A DNA stretch of 64,000 nt from Zanthoxylum bungeanum. Its lineage: Eukaryota; Streptophyta; Magnoliopsida; Sapindales; Rutaceae. Made by a program: the position numbers and the translations under genes. The stretch covers positions 62,001-126,000 of the forward strand of contig SKCR01017971.1 in the NCBI GenBank assembly GCA_019454045.1, given 5' to 3'. The notes beneath the pieces were generated by a model. It was not told the DNA's origin. It did no database searches and was given only the letters and a program-made list of their open reading frames with translations. Shown in pieces: positions 11,558 to 23,919 of the stretch; the stretch's first letter is position 1; each line of letters begins with the position of its first letter.

Positions 11558-14100
11558 TGTTGGGGTTTTGGGCAAAATACCCGGGTTACGCAGATGAATG
11601 CGGAAAATCAAATTTTCCTATTTCTTTAATTTTTCTTGGGTATTTATTTTAATTACTCAATACTCAAAAACAAAAAATTTTAACCCAGAAATCATAATTT
11701 CAGTAAATTATCATACAACCCAAAAACTTTTCATTTTAATCATTTTAGTCATAAGTTGTTCAAAACAAGCTTAGGTGATTTTCAATCACAACCAAAATGA
11801 TTTGTACACCAAATATACATTAAAACAGAAATCTGAAAATTTTTCCAGATTTTTCTGTAATTACGGAAATGCCCCTAAACTTTGCATTTTGATCGTTTTA
11901 GTCCTAATTTGTCAAATACATAATTAGGTGATTCCAAATCACTACCAAAATGATTTATACATGTCTTATATATGAAAATACAAATTGAAATTCAAGAAAA
12001 CAATTTTTCCCAAATTGCCGAGAGGTCCCTTAATTTTCCAGGATTTGCAATTTGGTCTTTTTTAGTTCAAAACATGTCAAGATCAAATCCAATCGATCCG
12101 AAATTTAATATACATCATATATACATCAAATTACAACACATATATGAAAAGCCCCAATTTTGGAAAGGGTTATGAACCCTAGTTTTATAATTTCCACAAA
12201 TTGACAAATTACACCAAATTAAACAAATTCAATACTTTAATTAAATCCTTACCGCACCAAACAAGTCTCACCACCATGAAACAACTCAAGAACAATTCTA
12301 GGTCATTTATGAGTGGCTAAAAAACTCTAGAATGGCAACCAAAACATCTAATGACCAAAAGTGTCCTTATTAACCATTAATAAGCAAACTTTGTTTATAT
12401 ACATGCATATATCTTTCATTCATGCTTCCAACCATCATATTGCAAAACTAAACGAGTAGAGAAACAACCAAACATCATATGTTAAAGCTTGGAACCCTAG
12501 AAATATTTTTCTAGTTGAAAAGGAATTGAAAAAACTTACAAATGTTAAAGTTTTCTTCAAATCTTCTTCTTTTCTTCACCTTTTTCTCTCAACTCTCTTT
12601 TGTAATATTTTTGGAAGCTTAACACACAAAGTTGCAAATGAAAAATAAAGCACTTATATAATGAAATTGGCAATTTTTTAATCAATATTGAAGAAGCGAA
12701 ATTCAATTTTGCTACCTTTTCCAAAAAGTAAAATACATGTGCACCAATCATATTTTGCCATTTAAAAGCATAATGATGATAAATATAAATTTATTTAATT
12801 ATTCTAATTATTTAACAATTAAATAATTAGATAATTACTTAATACAAATATCCAAATACATGTATCATATTTACTTTAAATATTCTATAATACTTATATT
12901 TGGAACATGTGTCAAATTCTTTATTTGACCAAAAAAATAATGTGTATTTTATAAAATCAAGTATTTAATCCAAATACATATTAACTTGGAAATGACCGAA
13001 TAGCCCCTATGCATGTATCTTTTCGTTTAATCGTTAAATGCTTTATAATTAATCAATATTATTTATAATAGTTCCCCTAGTGCTCTACGAGTATGTTTCA
13101 TTAGTGAGACTCTATAGATTCAGGCATATCATCACAAAATCCATTTTCGTAGCCATAATCTACCCACCTGTAAATTATGACGACCACGGATAAACTCGCT
13201 GAATCTTACATGTCGAGGTCATCGCATACGTATAATCCCTCCGTCACAGGTATTCGGATTATTCCAAAGATATAGATATAAACGTCAAATATCTATAGAC
13301 ATAATCTCGTCGACGATTCTATTAACAATCTCTTAATAACACTTAAAACTTACTTATATAGTGTACCACGGGCCCATGGATTTAACAGATTGCTAATTCT
13401 ATATTGAATACCTATGCTTTGTACACAGAACTGACGGATCCTATCTTGATACGCACATGATATCTTGATGATCAATCCACACCCAACGAACATGCGGATG
13501 TCTGATGAAAATAGATTGGTGACGTGACTGCTATCAAAGTGTGGAGGATACCTCATACATCCACAATGGTATCTCAAGTCAAAGGACCATTATGCTGACT
13601 TGACCCGAGAAGATTCCTATTGACGTTGGTGTACCATCTATTAGAAAATCTTCGGTGTGTCATTTAGTGTTTATCCAATATAAACACCTACACGTCTATA
13701 AGAGTTTCCCCAGACTCATGGTTCATTGGGATAAACCATCAGACCAAGTCTCGATATACGACGTATACTGGTCTCAACGGATTTTACTAACCGACCCGTG
13801 TTAATAAATCTTGACAATGAATTTTATTTTATAATATACTTCTAAGAGTGACACTTCCCAATGTCAATTACAAACTACGTTGTGTTAAATATTACATTAT
13901 ATATTATCGGGTCTTTATCTAATATATACATATCACTAAATCCTATTTTGTTTCAATCTAATCGTAATTAGATCGAATATGTATATAAAACCAAGAAGTA
14001 CTACCATAAATAAGTAATATTATGGAAAAAAGAATTGTTCGTATTCATGAATCGGACATAAATACGATCTGGATTAGCACTCTGAGCACCAACCCTAACA
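11558..14100 (-). repeat. Copia element E, 3' LTR
   Basis: Plus strand begins TGTTGGGGTTTTGGGC and ends CCAACCCTAACA, 2543 bp, and is followed by a polypurine tract (minus strand). The partner LTR is at 26064-28515. The 5-bp flanks are GTGTG (11553-11557) and GAGTG (28516-28520), which agree at four of five bases. The LTRs differ by indels, including about 155 bp near 12300-12450 missing from the right copy. Confidence 0.88.
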
Positions 14101-14115
14101 ATTTCTCCCACTTGC
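14101..14115 (-). other. Polypurine tract of element E
   Basis: Minus strand reads AAGTGGGAGAAAT immediately before the LTR start TGTTAGGG. The same sequence flanks the D LTR at 30393. Confidence 0.8.
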
Positions 14116-17100
14116 TCTAGTGCCAATCCACGGTATCATATACACATCTAAATATGTATTACATACGCATGGTCCTCAAGAACAAACCTAGCACTCAAGA
14201 GGTAGGCAACAACAAGTAAGCCCGCTATAACATATTGAGTTTGTCCAACAAACCCAAAATGTTTCCCTTATTCAGCATGATTCATATTTTGCATAACCTA
14301 AGTTATACATCAATATGACTCAAATGCAATATCAATATTGTGCTATAGCTACTGAACTGTCCAAGTATTTAGGGATTAAGTCCAAAATACTATGAAGACA
14401 ACCGCAAACACAACAACAATATCAAAAAAATTTAATCTATAAGGTCACTTTGCAACTTCATAAGTCAATACTTCATTAGTTATAATTAATTCCACTTACA
14501 CAGTAGAATCATTCGTGACACTCTCACTGTATCTTTTCTGACTCTTTTATGATGTAGACCATCTAAAATCATAATTAGACTCAAACTAATCAGACCCTCG
14601 TAGTTGCAGACTATATTCTTCATGAATAAGAAACTCGTTCTTAATATCTCAAAGATAACAAAGAACATGTTTCAAACACATCCTATGGTCTATAGCGTAT
14701 CAAAATAGTTCGTGATAATTACGATTAAATTGATGTCTTTTAGTCGTGCATAATATAGTATTCATTATGCCATCATCCTATGATGCATAAGATTGACTAA
14801 ACATTTTAATCAATTTCTCTTTCGACAAATGAATCATCCTTCACGAAAGATGAATACTATATTAAAGAGACTCACTAACTGTCAAACAGTTATACTAACT
14901 ATCACAAATTTAGTCTTGTTGTGTCCTTTATTAGATCATATCTAATGCACGACTAATGGGAGTATCTCACAAGTCTCTTAGTTTTATATCATATATATAT
15001 AACTTTATATCGAATATAATAGAGACTGCTCTCACTGCTATCACATAGAAAAGAAGACTTAGGTAAATCTTTTACCTTATAAACGTCTCATTATTACATT
15101 AATAATGATAATGTCATTAGGATATACAATACTAGAAAGAAATTTGTACGCTCCCACTAACCTACTAACATATATGTATTTTCTATGCTTTGATAAAATT
15201 AGACAATCTGACTATTATCAAAATTAGAAAACACATATTTTCGGAAAGTTTATCTGAGTCTACAATAGGCTCTATGAGCTAGTATATCAAACTGTGATTT
15301 TAGGAGAATACAAACTGCAGGGCCATTCTAGAATGAACGCTTCAAACAAAGAAATCACAATGGATCTCTTATTCGAAGAAATCATTCAAGAACGCCACTT
15401 TGCATTCTTTAGCCAAAATATATAGTTTAATATCAACATTAACCAACTGATCTTTAATTGTTCAATTAGTGCAACTAGAGACAAGTTTCGACAGAATCTA
15501 CAATAGATTATTGAGTATAACTTTTCTCACTGTCATACTATAAAGGTCAAACCTTTAATAAGCTCACTTTGCTTTTACTGCGCAAACCATTTGCACATTT
15601 TATTAACGATTCATAACAAAAGCTCAATCAAGTTCAAAACTTGATCGTAGTAAGCTATGAACAATCTTAGATCTATGGTCTAATCAAACTTCTGAAAACG
15701 AAATCAAATATCGCTCCCACTATAAGTTATAATAAATTTTCTTCGATAAGAAAATAATAGAACCAATAAGTATCATATACTTTGTAAATGATTCTGACAT
15801 CCTATTGAACTTATACGGAAGATGTCTTAGGGTCTTTTCATCTTATTTATTATGCAGTTCCATTTATAGTATATCACTCTCACATTTGACTTCAATAAGT
15901 CAAGTATTTTCTACAATGGTCAACATCCGATGTTACATACCAAGTAATAAAATAGTTTTATTACCCGAGATCGTAGAAATGATATTCCATCAAATAAAAT
16001 ACAATATTCTATTAAATAGATTAAATGATAAACTTTTACATGTACCTCCGTAGCGCAAGTACTTTCAATTATATAACTATTATACAAAAGAAAGATTCAA
16101 ATCTCAAACTTTTCAAAATTCGAATTTTCTACCTATACATATAATATACGTAACTATAGAAACTAATGGAACCTTAATTAAAAGGAAGAATAGTGCTACT
16201 GGAGCATATCCCCAAAAGTTTTGAAACTAATTCAGTAACACTCAATATCAAACGAATCAAATCATATAATATTCGATTTCTCCCACTGACCAATTCCATC
16301 ACGATGGAATCATATAAGAATAATATTGAGAAAGAATCATATTCATTGAATAACCTTAGAACTAATTGCCATAAATTCATATGTTTGATCATTTTGAACA
16401 TCTTTGAACAATTCAAAGACTCACGATGAATTTTAATGACATAGTTTTCAAAACTTCAAATCGAATATCTTTGAACCAGTCAAAATATTCTATTCGCGTT
16501 TCATCAGAAACATATTAAAAGTTCTCGAACCATTTAAGACGTTCAATATGTATTCTTTTAGAAACACGTAACTAAGTCATGACAACTCATTAACTAAGTT
16601 ACGAAGTATAGAAAACTATCCAATGCAATTTCTAATTCATTAAACTACATACATCTAATGTATTAGTTTAATAAACTTGTGGTCTAATGACGATCATTGG
16701 TTAAATGAGATTTAATTACTTCCTTAATACAATATTCATTAAATGGATAAGAATATGTGGTGTGATCTCGTATCAGCCCATCATTTACCATACAGATTAA
16801 TCATCTAATGTTTATGTGATAAAATCTCATAGAACACTGTTCTAAATTATTTAGTTAACCGAATATTTTTCTTAATGTTTATCTATACATCAATGACACT
16901 ACTAATCGTTTTAAAATATGTAATAACTATTTATAAAGAACAAGTAACTATCCAATAGTCACAAGTTATGATATCAAATATCAAAACAATCATTAAACAA
17001 TATTTTAAATAACTTGATGGGAGATTCGATATCCAATACTTATAGTTGTCGTATTGTGAAAATCGATATTTCCTATATAGAACTATATGCATCACTTTTC

Positions 17101-17752
17101 TTTAGCTTTATAATTTTCCTTCAACTATTCACAACAATTGCAAATAATTGATTAAAAAATTGTGTCAGACACATTACCTCTAAAGGTCACTAAAGCCAAG
17201 AAAAGTCATTATCAGATAAATAAATATCTAATGGGGTTTTCTTAATGCCAGTCAAGAATTTCGAGATATTAACTAATTCACGTCAATTCTTACTGCAAAA
17301 GAAACTATTATATCCTAAAACATATATCTATTTAGATTATCTATCATGACTTAGAAGTTAAGTCACTAACCATCTTAATTTTTTAAGAAAATCGGAACAA
17401 AAATTCCTGATGGTTTTAACTAATCTAACAATATCCAAGCCTACTCTAAATCTAGAACCTACTCTAGAAATCTGCAACCATAAGGAAAGTCAGAAAACAT
17501 GTAGAAATAATATGCATGTAGTGGATTAGAATTTTTAATTCTATCAACAATATAGAATAAGGAAAACATAAGCAGCAATTTTCATAATATTACACACTGC
17601 CTTAATTATGGAGTTTTAAACTAAGCAGTGTCTCCCACTATTTTACATAATACCGTAATCCCCAATGGAAAATGGGAATCCAATAATTAAATTGAATTCC
17701 ATAGTGAGAAGTGGAACCAATTAATATATTTCGACTCACAGCTTTGGCATGT
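14101..17752 (-). other. Element E internal region, left part, no surviving ORFs
   Basis: Decayed internal copia DNA. Short conserved words such as GCTCCCACTAACC near 15150 also occur in the RT gene of element C (about 40785) and element A (about 48830), so this is likely ghost pol rather than new sequence. I could not assign any continuous protein block. The region is interrupted at 17752 by element F and resumes at 25538. Confidence 0.6.
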
Positions 17753-19210
17753 TGTAACATCCCGCCTAGGCCAGGATGTTACCGGCAGGAGAAAAGAAAA
17801 CCCATCTCCATAAGCCTCTGATTCTAACGAAATTTCGACATGATATATGGAGAACATCATGCAACCTGGCTTATAGCCAGCACCCTGAGACAACCTGCTT
17901 ATGCAAACTCAACATATATGCAAATCATCATATTGGCCTCAGGCCAGAACTCAATGAACAAAATATAAATCACTCGGCCTTCGGCCAGAACTCAAAATAA
18001 ACTATGTTATTACACATGCAATACAAGTACAATTACAATACAATGAGTCGTGAGGACCCATAACTCGACCCAGGACTCAATGATTCTCTTGACTGTAATT
18101 GGGGCGATCAACTGTCTTCAAAGTCTTCACTGAAATCCTGCTGGTTCAGTATAACTGCTACTGACCTGCAAAAACTAACAAACTGTTGTGGTGTGAGTCA
18201 TAAGACTCAGTAAGTAACCATGCTCATATCTACATCACAAACACACAATAACTTATATTTTCGTTCCATTAATTTTCTTAACTTATCTTTTACTGTAATC
18301 ATGCAATCACATTTCCATCATTAAATTTCAAACTGTCTACAACTCTCACATACATCACGTTACCATGCATATACTTTTAGCATTACATCTGTACATGTTC
18401 ATTAGTCAATCATGTGTTGCTACATAGTTTAACATGTTATACAAAGCATACTATTTGTATTCTGCTTATCTTCTCTATATCTCAGATGTATGACAAATCA
18501 TCGAATCAGCTTTCATAAAACCATTTCTTATCTCATTCTTTTATTACTCACATACAAGCTATATTCAGATTTCTTAACTTACAACTACTCATCACATTTG
18601 TTGTTAATCAAACATACATGTCTGAGTTCATATTGTTCAATAACACATATACGAAAATATAATCTCATACGTACCTTATAGGTTGCTTATCCGATTTCTG
18701 AACTCATACGTCATAATTCTATAACACATATATAATATGATCAAAGTATATATCACATATTCATTGTAAGACATAAATCTCAAATGCATACATATGTACC
18801 AAGTACCAACATATATTCTCAAGCAGCATATATAAGCATTTATCTTAAACTATAAAACTCAATTCGGAAAGAAAAACTTTTCTGAAAACCATATCTCTGT
18901 AATTCTTATTTAAAACTTTATTGCTGTAAATCTCATATGGTAACTAAACTCTAAATCTTATCTGAAAACTGAATCTGAAACTAAATCTGAAAACTGATTT
19001 CTATTTCTAAAAACTCTTCTCTGAAACTCTGTATGGAAATCTCTTATAAAACTTGTTTTTCTGAAAACATGCTTCAAATCTCTGGTTTTTGGAAACTGTT
19101 TCAAAAATCTATTTTCTGAAAACTGTTTACTAAAGTCCGACTTTTGAAAACTACGTACTAATGATCTGGAAAACTATGTACTGAAAAATCTGAAAACTGA
19201 AAACTGCTCT

Positions 19211-19455
19211 ATGTCCAGGAAACCGACTCAACTGGACGTGTCCGGGAATAATCACCGGGTCTCTGATGTCCAGGACAACGACTCAACTGGACATCTCTCT
19301 GCACCCAGGACAACGACTCAACTGGGTGTGCTTTATACCCAGGAAACCGACTCAACTGGGCATCTCTGAAGCTGGTGGTGCCCTACGTCCAGGACAACGA
19401 CTCAACTGCAACGTAGAGCTCTACACCCATGACAACGACTCAACTGTGGGTGTAG
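19211..19455. repeat. Array of six hairpin units in the left F LTR
   Basis: Six units share a constant core, GACAACGACTCAA or GAAACCGACTCAA, flanked by arms that differ between units but are complementary within a unit. Units: 19211-19239, 19265-19295 (arms GATGTCCAG / CTGGACATC), 19302-19328 (CACCCAG / CTGGGTG), 19335-19363, 19383-19416 (CTACGT / ACGTAG) and 19421-19455 (CTACACCCA / TGGGTGTAG). An outer TGGTGG / CCACCA pair encloses the last two. Confidence 0.85.
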
Positions 19456-20048
19456 CCACCACTAGAACTGGGGGTGCGGATCAATGCTACCGCTCAAGCT
19501 CTAGACTAGGGACCAGATACACGATCCTAAGCCGTCATCCTGGCCCTACATGTGCACATGTCCTCTGTATCCGTCAATTCCAACTGTAATAGTTACATAC
19601 TGGGGTGAGGTTTTACCTCATGCCCCGAAAAACATAAAGCTCACTGAAAACATAAGGAATCGTGCTATAGATTTCAAAACTGTATAAACAAGCTCAACTG
19701 TGTCTGTCAATTCCATAAATCACTGAGATTGGGTTTTTACCCCAATCTAAATCAAAACCATAAAACATCCTTGAAATCTTCTGAGGCTCTTTTAAAATCC
19801 TTTTGGCTTATCAAAAACATTTCAAAATAGTCAAATCTTTTCAAAACTTCAAAAACATTTAAAACATTAAAATCACCTTACAATACTTTATACTCGTATG
19901 CTCATATATATACATTTATGTTTGAGTACACACACACTCATGCTTCATGCTTACTTACAAACATTCTTATACTATCTCATGCAATGCATATACTACTCAT
20001 TCATGCTCTCTATCATCTTATATACATGTATCTATACTCATGTTGCTA

Positions 20049-20050
<2 letters not shown>

Positions 20051-20079
<29 letters not shown>

Positions 20080-20080
20080 G
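20051..20080. repeat. TA microsatellite in the left F LTR
   Basis: Pure TA repeats next to the point where the left LTR lacks 1.55 kb present in the right LTR. Confidence 0.95.
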
Positions 20081-20574
20081 CTTAATCTTTTCTCTCTCAT
20101 CCACGCCTCTCTCTTCTCTTTTCCTTTCGTTTTTTGTATTTCTTTTTCTCTTTTTTTTAAATGATAAAAATCAGTAATACAAAGTATCACAACTCAAAAA
20201 TTACCAAAATGCCCCCACTTAGAAGGGTATTTTTGGAAATATGTGATTTTGAAGCCCTTACGGCATTATTTTCGGAAAATGATCAACGCGGAGGTTGTTC
20301 GTCTCGGAAAAACGAGTCTGATGGTCCAAGAATCAACCCAATCAGAGTTTGTATGCTAATTATGTGACCAAAACCGTAAACTTTACGCGTATAATAAAAA
20401 TCGTGTAACTGATTTTTGAGACGACGCATCTCCTAATGCAACAAATATTCACTTTATATTATTCTGATCCATAAATCATCACTTGAACTCTTATTCCTTG
20501 CAATCATCTTGTTCCGAAACTATAACTTCAGTCCGAGAACCTTCCAGAACTGTCCCGAAAATCTAGGTGTTACA

Positions 20575-21162
20575 TTCACCCCTCCTTATAAAATTTCGTC
20601 CTCGAAATTTCTCCACCCTTATAACTGCTGATTCGAACCTGGTCGAATGTGCGGAAACTATCTTACTCTAAAACTCCACTGATATAACTTCTTGTTCCAA
20701 CTATGAACTAATCATCATCTATAAGTTATGATCCTTAACAGCTCATCTACGGCTTTAAACTGAATGTACTGATCTGGTTCTCATCTCTAACTGTACTGGT
20801 CTGGTTCTCATCTCGAGTCATCTGGCCTCACAAGGGCCCTATACTGATACTATCTAATTTATGCAAGTTATCTAATCTAAAAAGGCCGCAAAAGTACTAA
20901 CTTAAATTAATCTCCTCCCTTACGGAGATAGCTAATCTATGCACATCAATTGAGTCACCCTTGGACTCATACTCAAGCAAGCAAGACACTGAACAATAAA
21001 ACCATACCATATCAAACTATCATAAAAAGTACATACAAAGACCTACGTGATCTTCACAAAACTGAAGACAATCTCTGACAGCCGGATCCCCACAGTTGCA
21101 GTCACTGACCTCTAAACCATGCTACTGACTCTGACTCTTAAACCATGCTCTGATACCAACTT
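20575..21162 (-). other. Element F internal region, only 588 bp
   Basis: On the minus strand this begins with the primer site, continues through a short leader-like stretch, and ends with codons NFEDEIL and a stop just before the polypurine tract AAGGAGGGGTGAA (about 20575-20588). The FEDEIL ending is typical of chromovirus pol C-termini, so the region keeps only the last codons of pol plus the leader. Gag, protease, RT and integrase are absent. The element must have relied on proteins from a relative, or lost its genes after insertion. Confidence 0.75.
21147..21158 (-). other. Primer-binding site of element F, initiator tRNA-Met type
   Basis: Minus strand TGGTATCAGAGC, the standard complement of the initiator tRNA-Met 3' end, 4 bp from the LTR beginning at 21163. 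It fixes F as minus-strand. Confidence 0.9.
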
Positions 21163-22605
21163 TGTAACATTCCGCTTAGGCCAGGATGTTACCGGCATGA
21201 GACAGGAAAACCCATCTCCATAAGCCTCTGATTCTAACGAAATTTTGGCATGATGTATGCAGAAAATCATGCAACCTGGCTTATAGCCAGCACCCTGAGA
21301 CAACCTGCTTATGCAAACTCAACATATATGCAAATCATCATCTTGGCCTCAGGCTAGAACTCAATGAAAAAATATAAATAACTCGGCCTCCGGCCAGAAC
21401 TCAAAATAAACTATGTTATTACACATGCAATACAAGTACAATTACAATACAATGAGTCGTGAGGACCCATAACTCGACCCATGACTCTCTTGACTGCAAT
21501 TGGGGCGATCAAATGTCTTCAAAGTCTTCACTGAAATCCTGCTGGTTCAGTATGACTGCTACTGACCTGCAAAAACTAACAAACTGTTATGGTGTGAGTC
21601 ATAAGACTCAGTAAGTAACCATACTCATATCTACAGCACAAACACACAATAACTTATATTTTCGTTCCATTAAATTTTTTTAACTTATCTTTTACTGTAA
21701 TCATGCAATCACATTTCCATCATTAAATTTCAAACTGTCTACAACTCTCACATACATCACGTTACCATGCATATACTTTTAGCATTACATCTGTACATGT
21801 TCATCAGTCAATCATGTGTTGCTACATAGTTTAACATGTTATACAAAGCATACTATTTGTATTCTGCTTATCTTCTCTATATCTCAAATGTATGACAAAT
21901 CATCGAATCAGCTTTCATAAAACCATTTCTTATCTCATTCTTTTATTACTAACATACAGGCTATATTCAGATTTCTTAACTTACAACTACTCACCACATT
22001 TGTTGTTAATCAAACATACATGTCTGAGTTCATATTGTTCAATAACACATATACGAAAATATAATCTCATACGTACCTCATAGGTTGCTTATTCGATTTC
22101 TGAACTCATACGTCATAATTCTATAACACATATATAATATGATCAAAGTATATATCACATATTCATTGTAAGACATAAATCTCAAATGCATACATATGTA
22201 CCAACATATATTCTCAAGCAGCATATATAAGCATTTATCTTAAACTATAAAACTCAATTCGGAAAGAAAAACTTTTCTGAAAACCATATCTCTGTAATTC
22301 TTATTTGAAACTTGATTGCTGTAAATCTCATCTGGTAACTAAACTCTAAATCTTATCTGAAAACTGAATCTGAAACTAAATCTGAAAACTGATTTCTATT
22401 TCTGAAAACTCTTTTCTGAAACTCTGTATGGAAATCTCTTATAAAACTTGTTTTTCTGAAAACATGCTTCAAATCTCTGGTTTTTGGAAACTGTTTCAAA
22501 AATCTATTTTCTGAAAACTGTTTACTAAAGTCTGACTTTTGAAAACTACGTACTGATGATCTGGAAAACTGTGTACTGAAAAATCTGAAAACTGAAAACT
22601 GCTCT

Positions 22606-22846
22606 ACGTCCAGGAAACCGACTCAACTGGACGTGTCCGGGAATAATCACCGGGTCTCTGATGTCCAGGACAACGACTCAACTGGACATCTCTCTGCACC
22701 CAGGACAACGACTCAACTGGGTGTGCTCTATACCCAGGAAACCGACTCAACTGGGCATCTCTGAAGCTGGTGGTGCCCTACGTCCAGGACAATGACTCAA
22801 CTGCAACGTAGAGCTCTCACCCAGGACAACGATTCAATTGGGTGTA
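22606..22846. repeat. Array of hairpin units in the right F LTR
   Basis: Same six-unit array as at 19211-19455 with small changes. Unit 1 here has perfect ACGTCCAG / CTGGACGT arms, where the left LTR has a G-T pair. The last unit here has GATTCAATT in place of GACTCAACT yet keeps its CACCCA / TGGGTG pairing. Confidence 0.85.
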
Positions 22847-23899
22847 GCCACCACTAGAACTGGGGGTGCGGATCAATGCTACCGCCCAAGCTCTGGACTA
22901 GGGACCAGGTACACGATCCTAAGCCACCATCATGGCCCTACATGTGCACATGTCCTCTGTATCCGTCAATTCCAACTGTAATAGTTACATACTGGGGTGA
23001 GGTTTTACCTCATGCCCCGAAAAACATAAAGCTCACTGAAAACATAAGGAATCGTGCTATAGATTTCAAAACTGCATAAACAAGCTCAACTGTGTCTGTC
23101 AATTCCATAAATCACTGAGATTGGGTTTTTACCCCAATCTAAATCAAAACCATAAAACATCCTTGAAATCTTCTGAGGCTCTTTTAAAATCCTTTTGGCT
23201 TATCAAAAACATTTCAAAATAGTCAAATCTTTTCAAAACTTCAAAAACATTTAAAACATTAAAATCACCTTACAATACTTTATACTCGTATGCTCATGTA
23301 CATACATTTATGTTTGAGTACACACACACTCATACTTCATGCTTACTTACAAACATTCTAATATTATCTCATGTCATAAACTTGCATATGTTCTCATACA
23401 ATGCATATACTACTCATCCATGCTCTCTATCATCTTATATATATGTATCTATACTCATGTTGCTAAACATATATATATATATATGCTCAATCTCGTATTA
23501 ACTTGAACACTTGCATTCATACTATTCTTATACACACATACATACTTAATCACGCCGATTTACATATTTACTAGTTCATACTTACTCATGCATACTAATG
23601 TTCTTATGTTAATACATACATTACATATTTACTTGGTTAACTATACACTTACGCACATAACCATGTTCATACTCACATGCTCATTATAGTTATGCATTGC
23701 ACACATACTTACTAGCTCTTGTTTATTCATTTACATGCTTTCTTTCTTCCCACTTATGTTCTATTTTCTTACTTACGTTCCAACTACGTACGCCTACATG
23801 CATCTCTTCCTCATACTAACATATATACTCCCATTATATACCTTATATATACACACATAATTGCACCCTACAATCCGCATACATATATTTCCATTATTT

Positions 23900-23919
23900 C
23901 ATATATATATATATATATT
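23900..23919. repeat. TA microsatellite
   Basis: TA dinucleotide run in the right F LTR, within the segment missing from the left LTR. Confidence 0.9.

Larger units (their letters stand above)
17753..20574 (-). repeat. Chromovirus-type Ty3/gypsy element F, 3' LTR (internally deleted)
   Basis: Plus strand TGTAACATCCCGCC...GGTGTTACA, 2822 bp. The outer flank CATGT (17748-17752) is repeated exactly after the other LTR (25533-25537). It is closely similar to the right LTR over long stretches but lacks about 1.55 kb, with the junction just after a TA microsatellite near 20080-20090. It contains a hairpin array (19211-19455). Confidence 0.9.

Noticed and set aside
13350..13577. Open frame conserved in three LTR copies (also 27772-27993 and 29586-29858)
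   Set aside because: The similarity follows from LTR homology; the frame ends differ among copies and the translation resembles no family.
17738..17752. The word ACAGCTTTGGCATGT before F occurs again at 25628-25643, which could suggest a longer target duplication
   Set aside because: The second copy lies about 95 bp beyond the F end, while a perfect 5-bp CATGT duplication sits exactly at both LTR borders.
18490..18681. Matching open frames in both F LTRs (18490-18681 and 21892-22083)
   Set aside because: They are LTR repeats of each other with AT-rich, low-complexity translations and no second family member to show selection.
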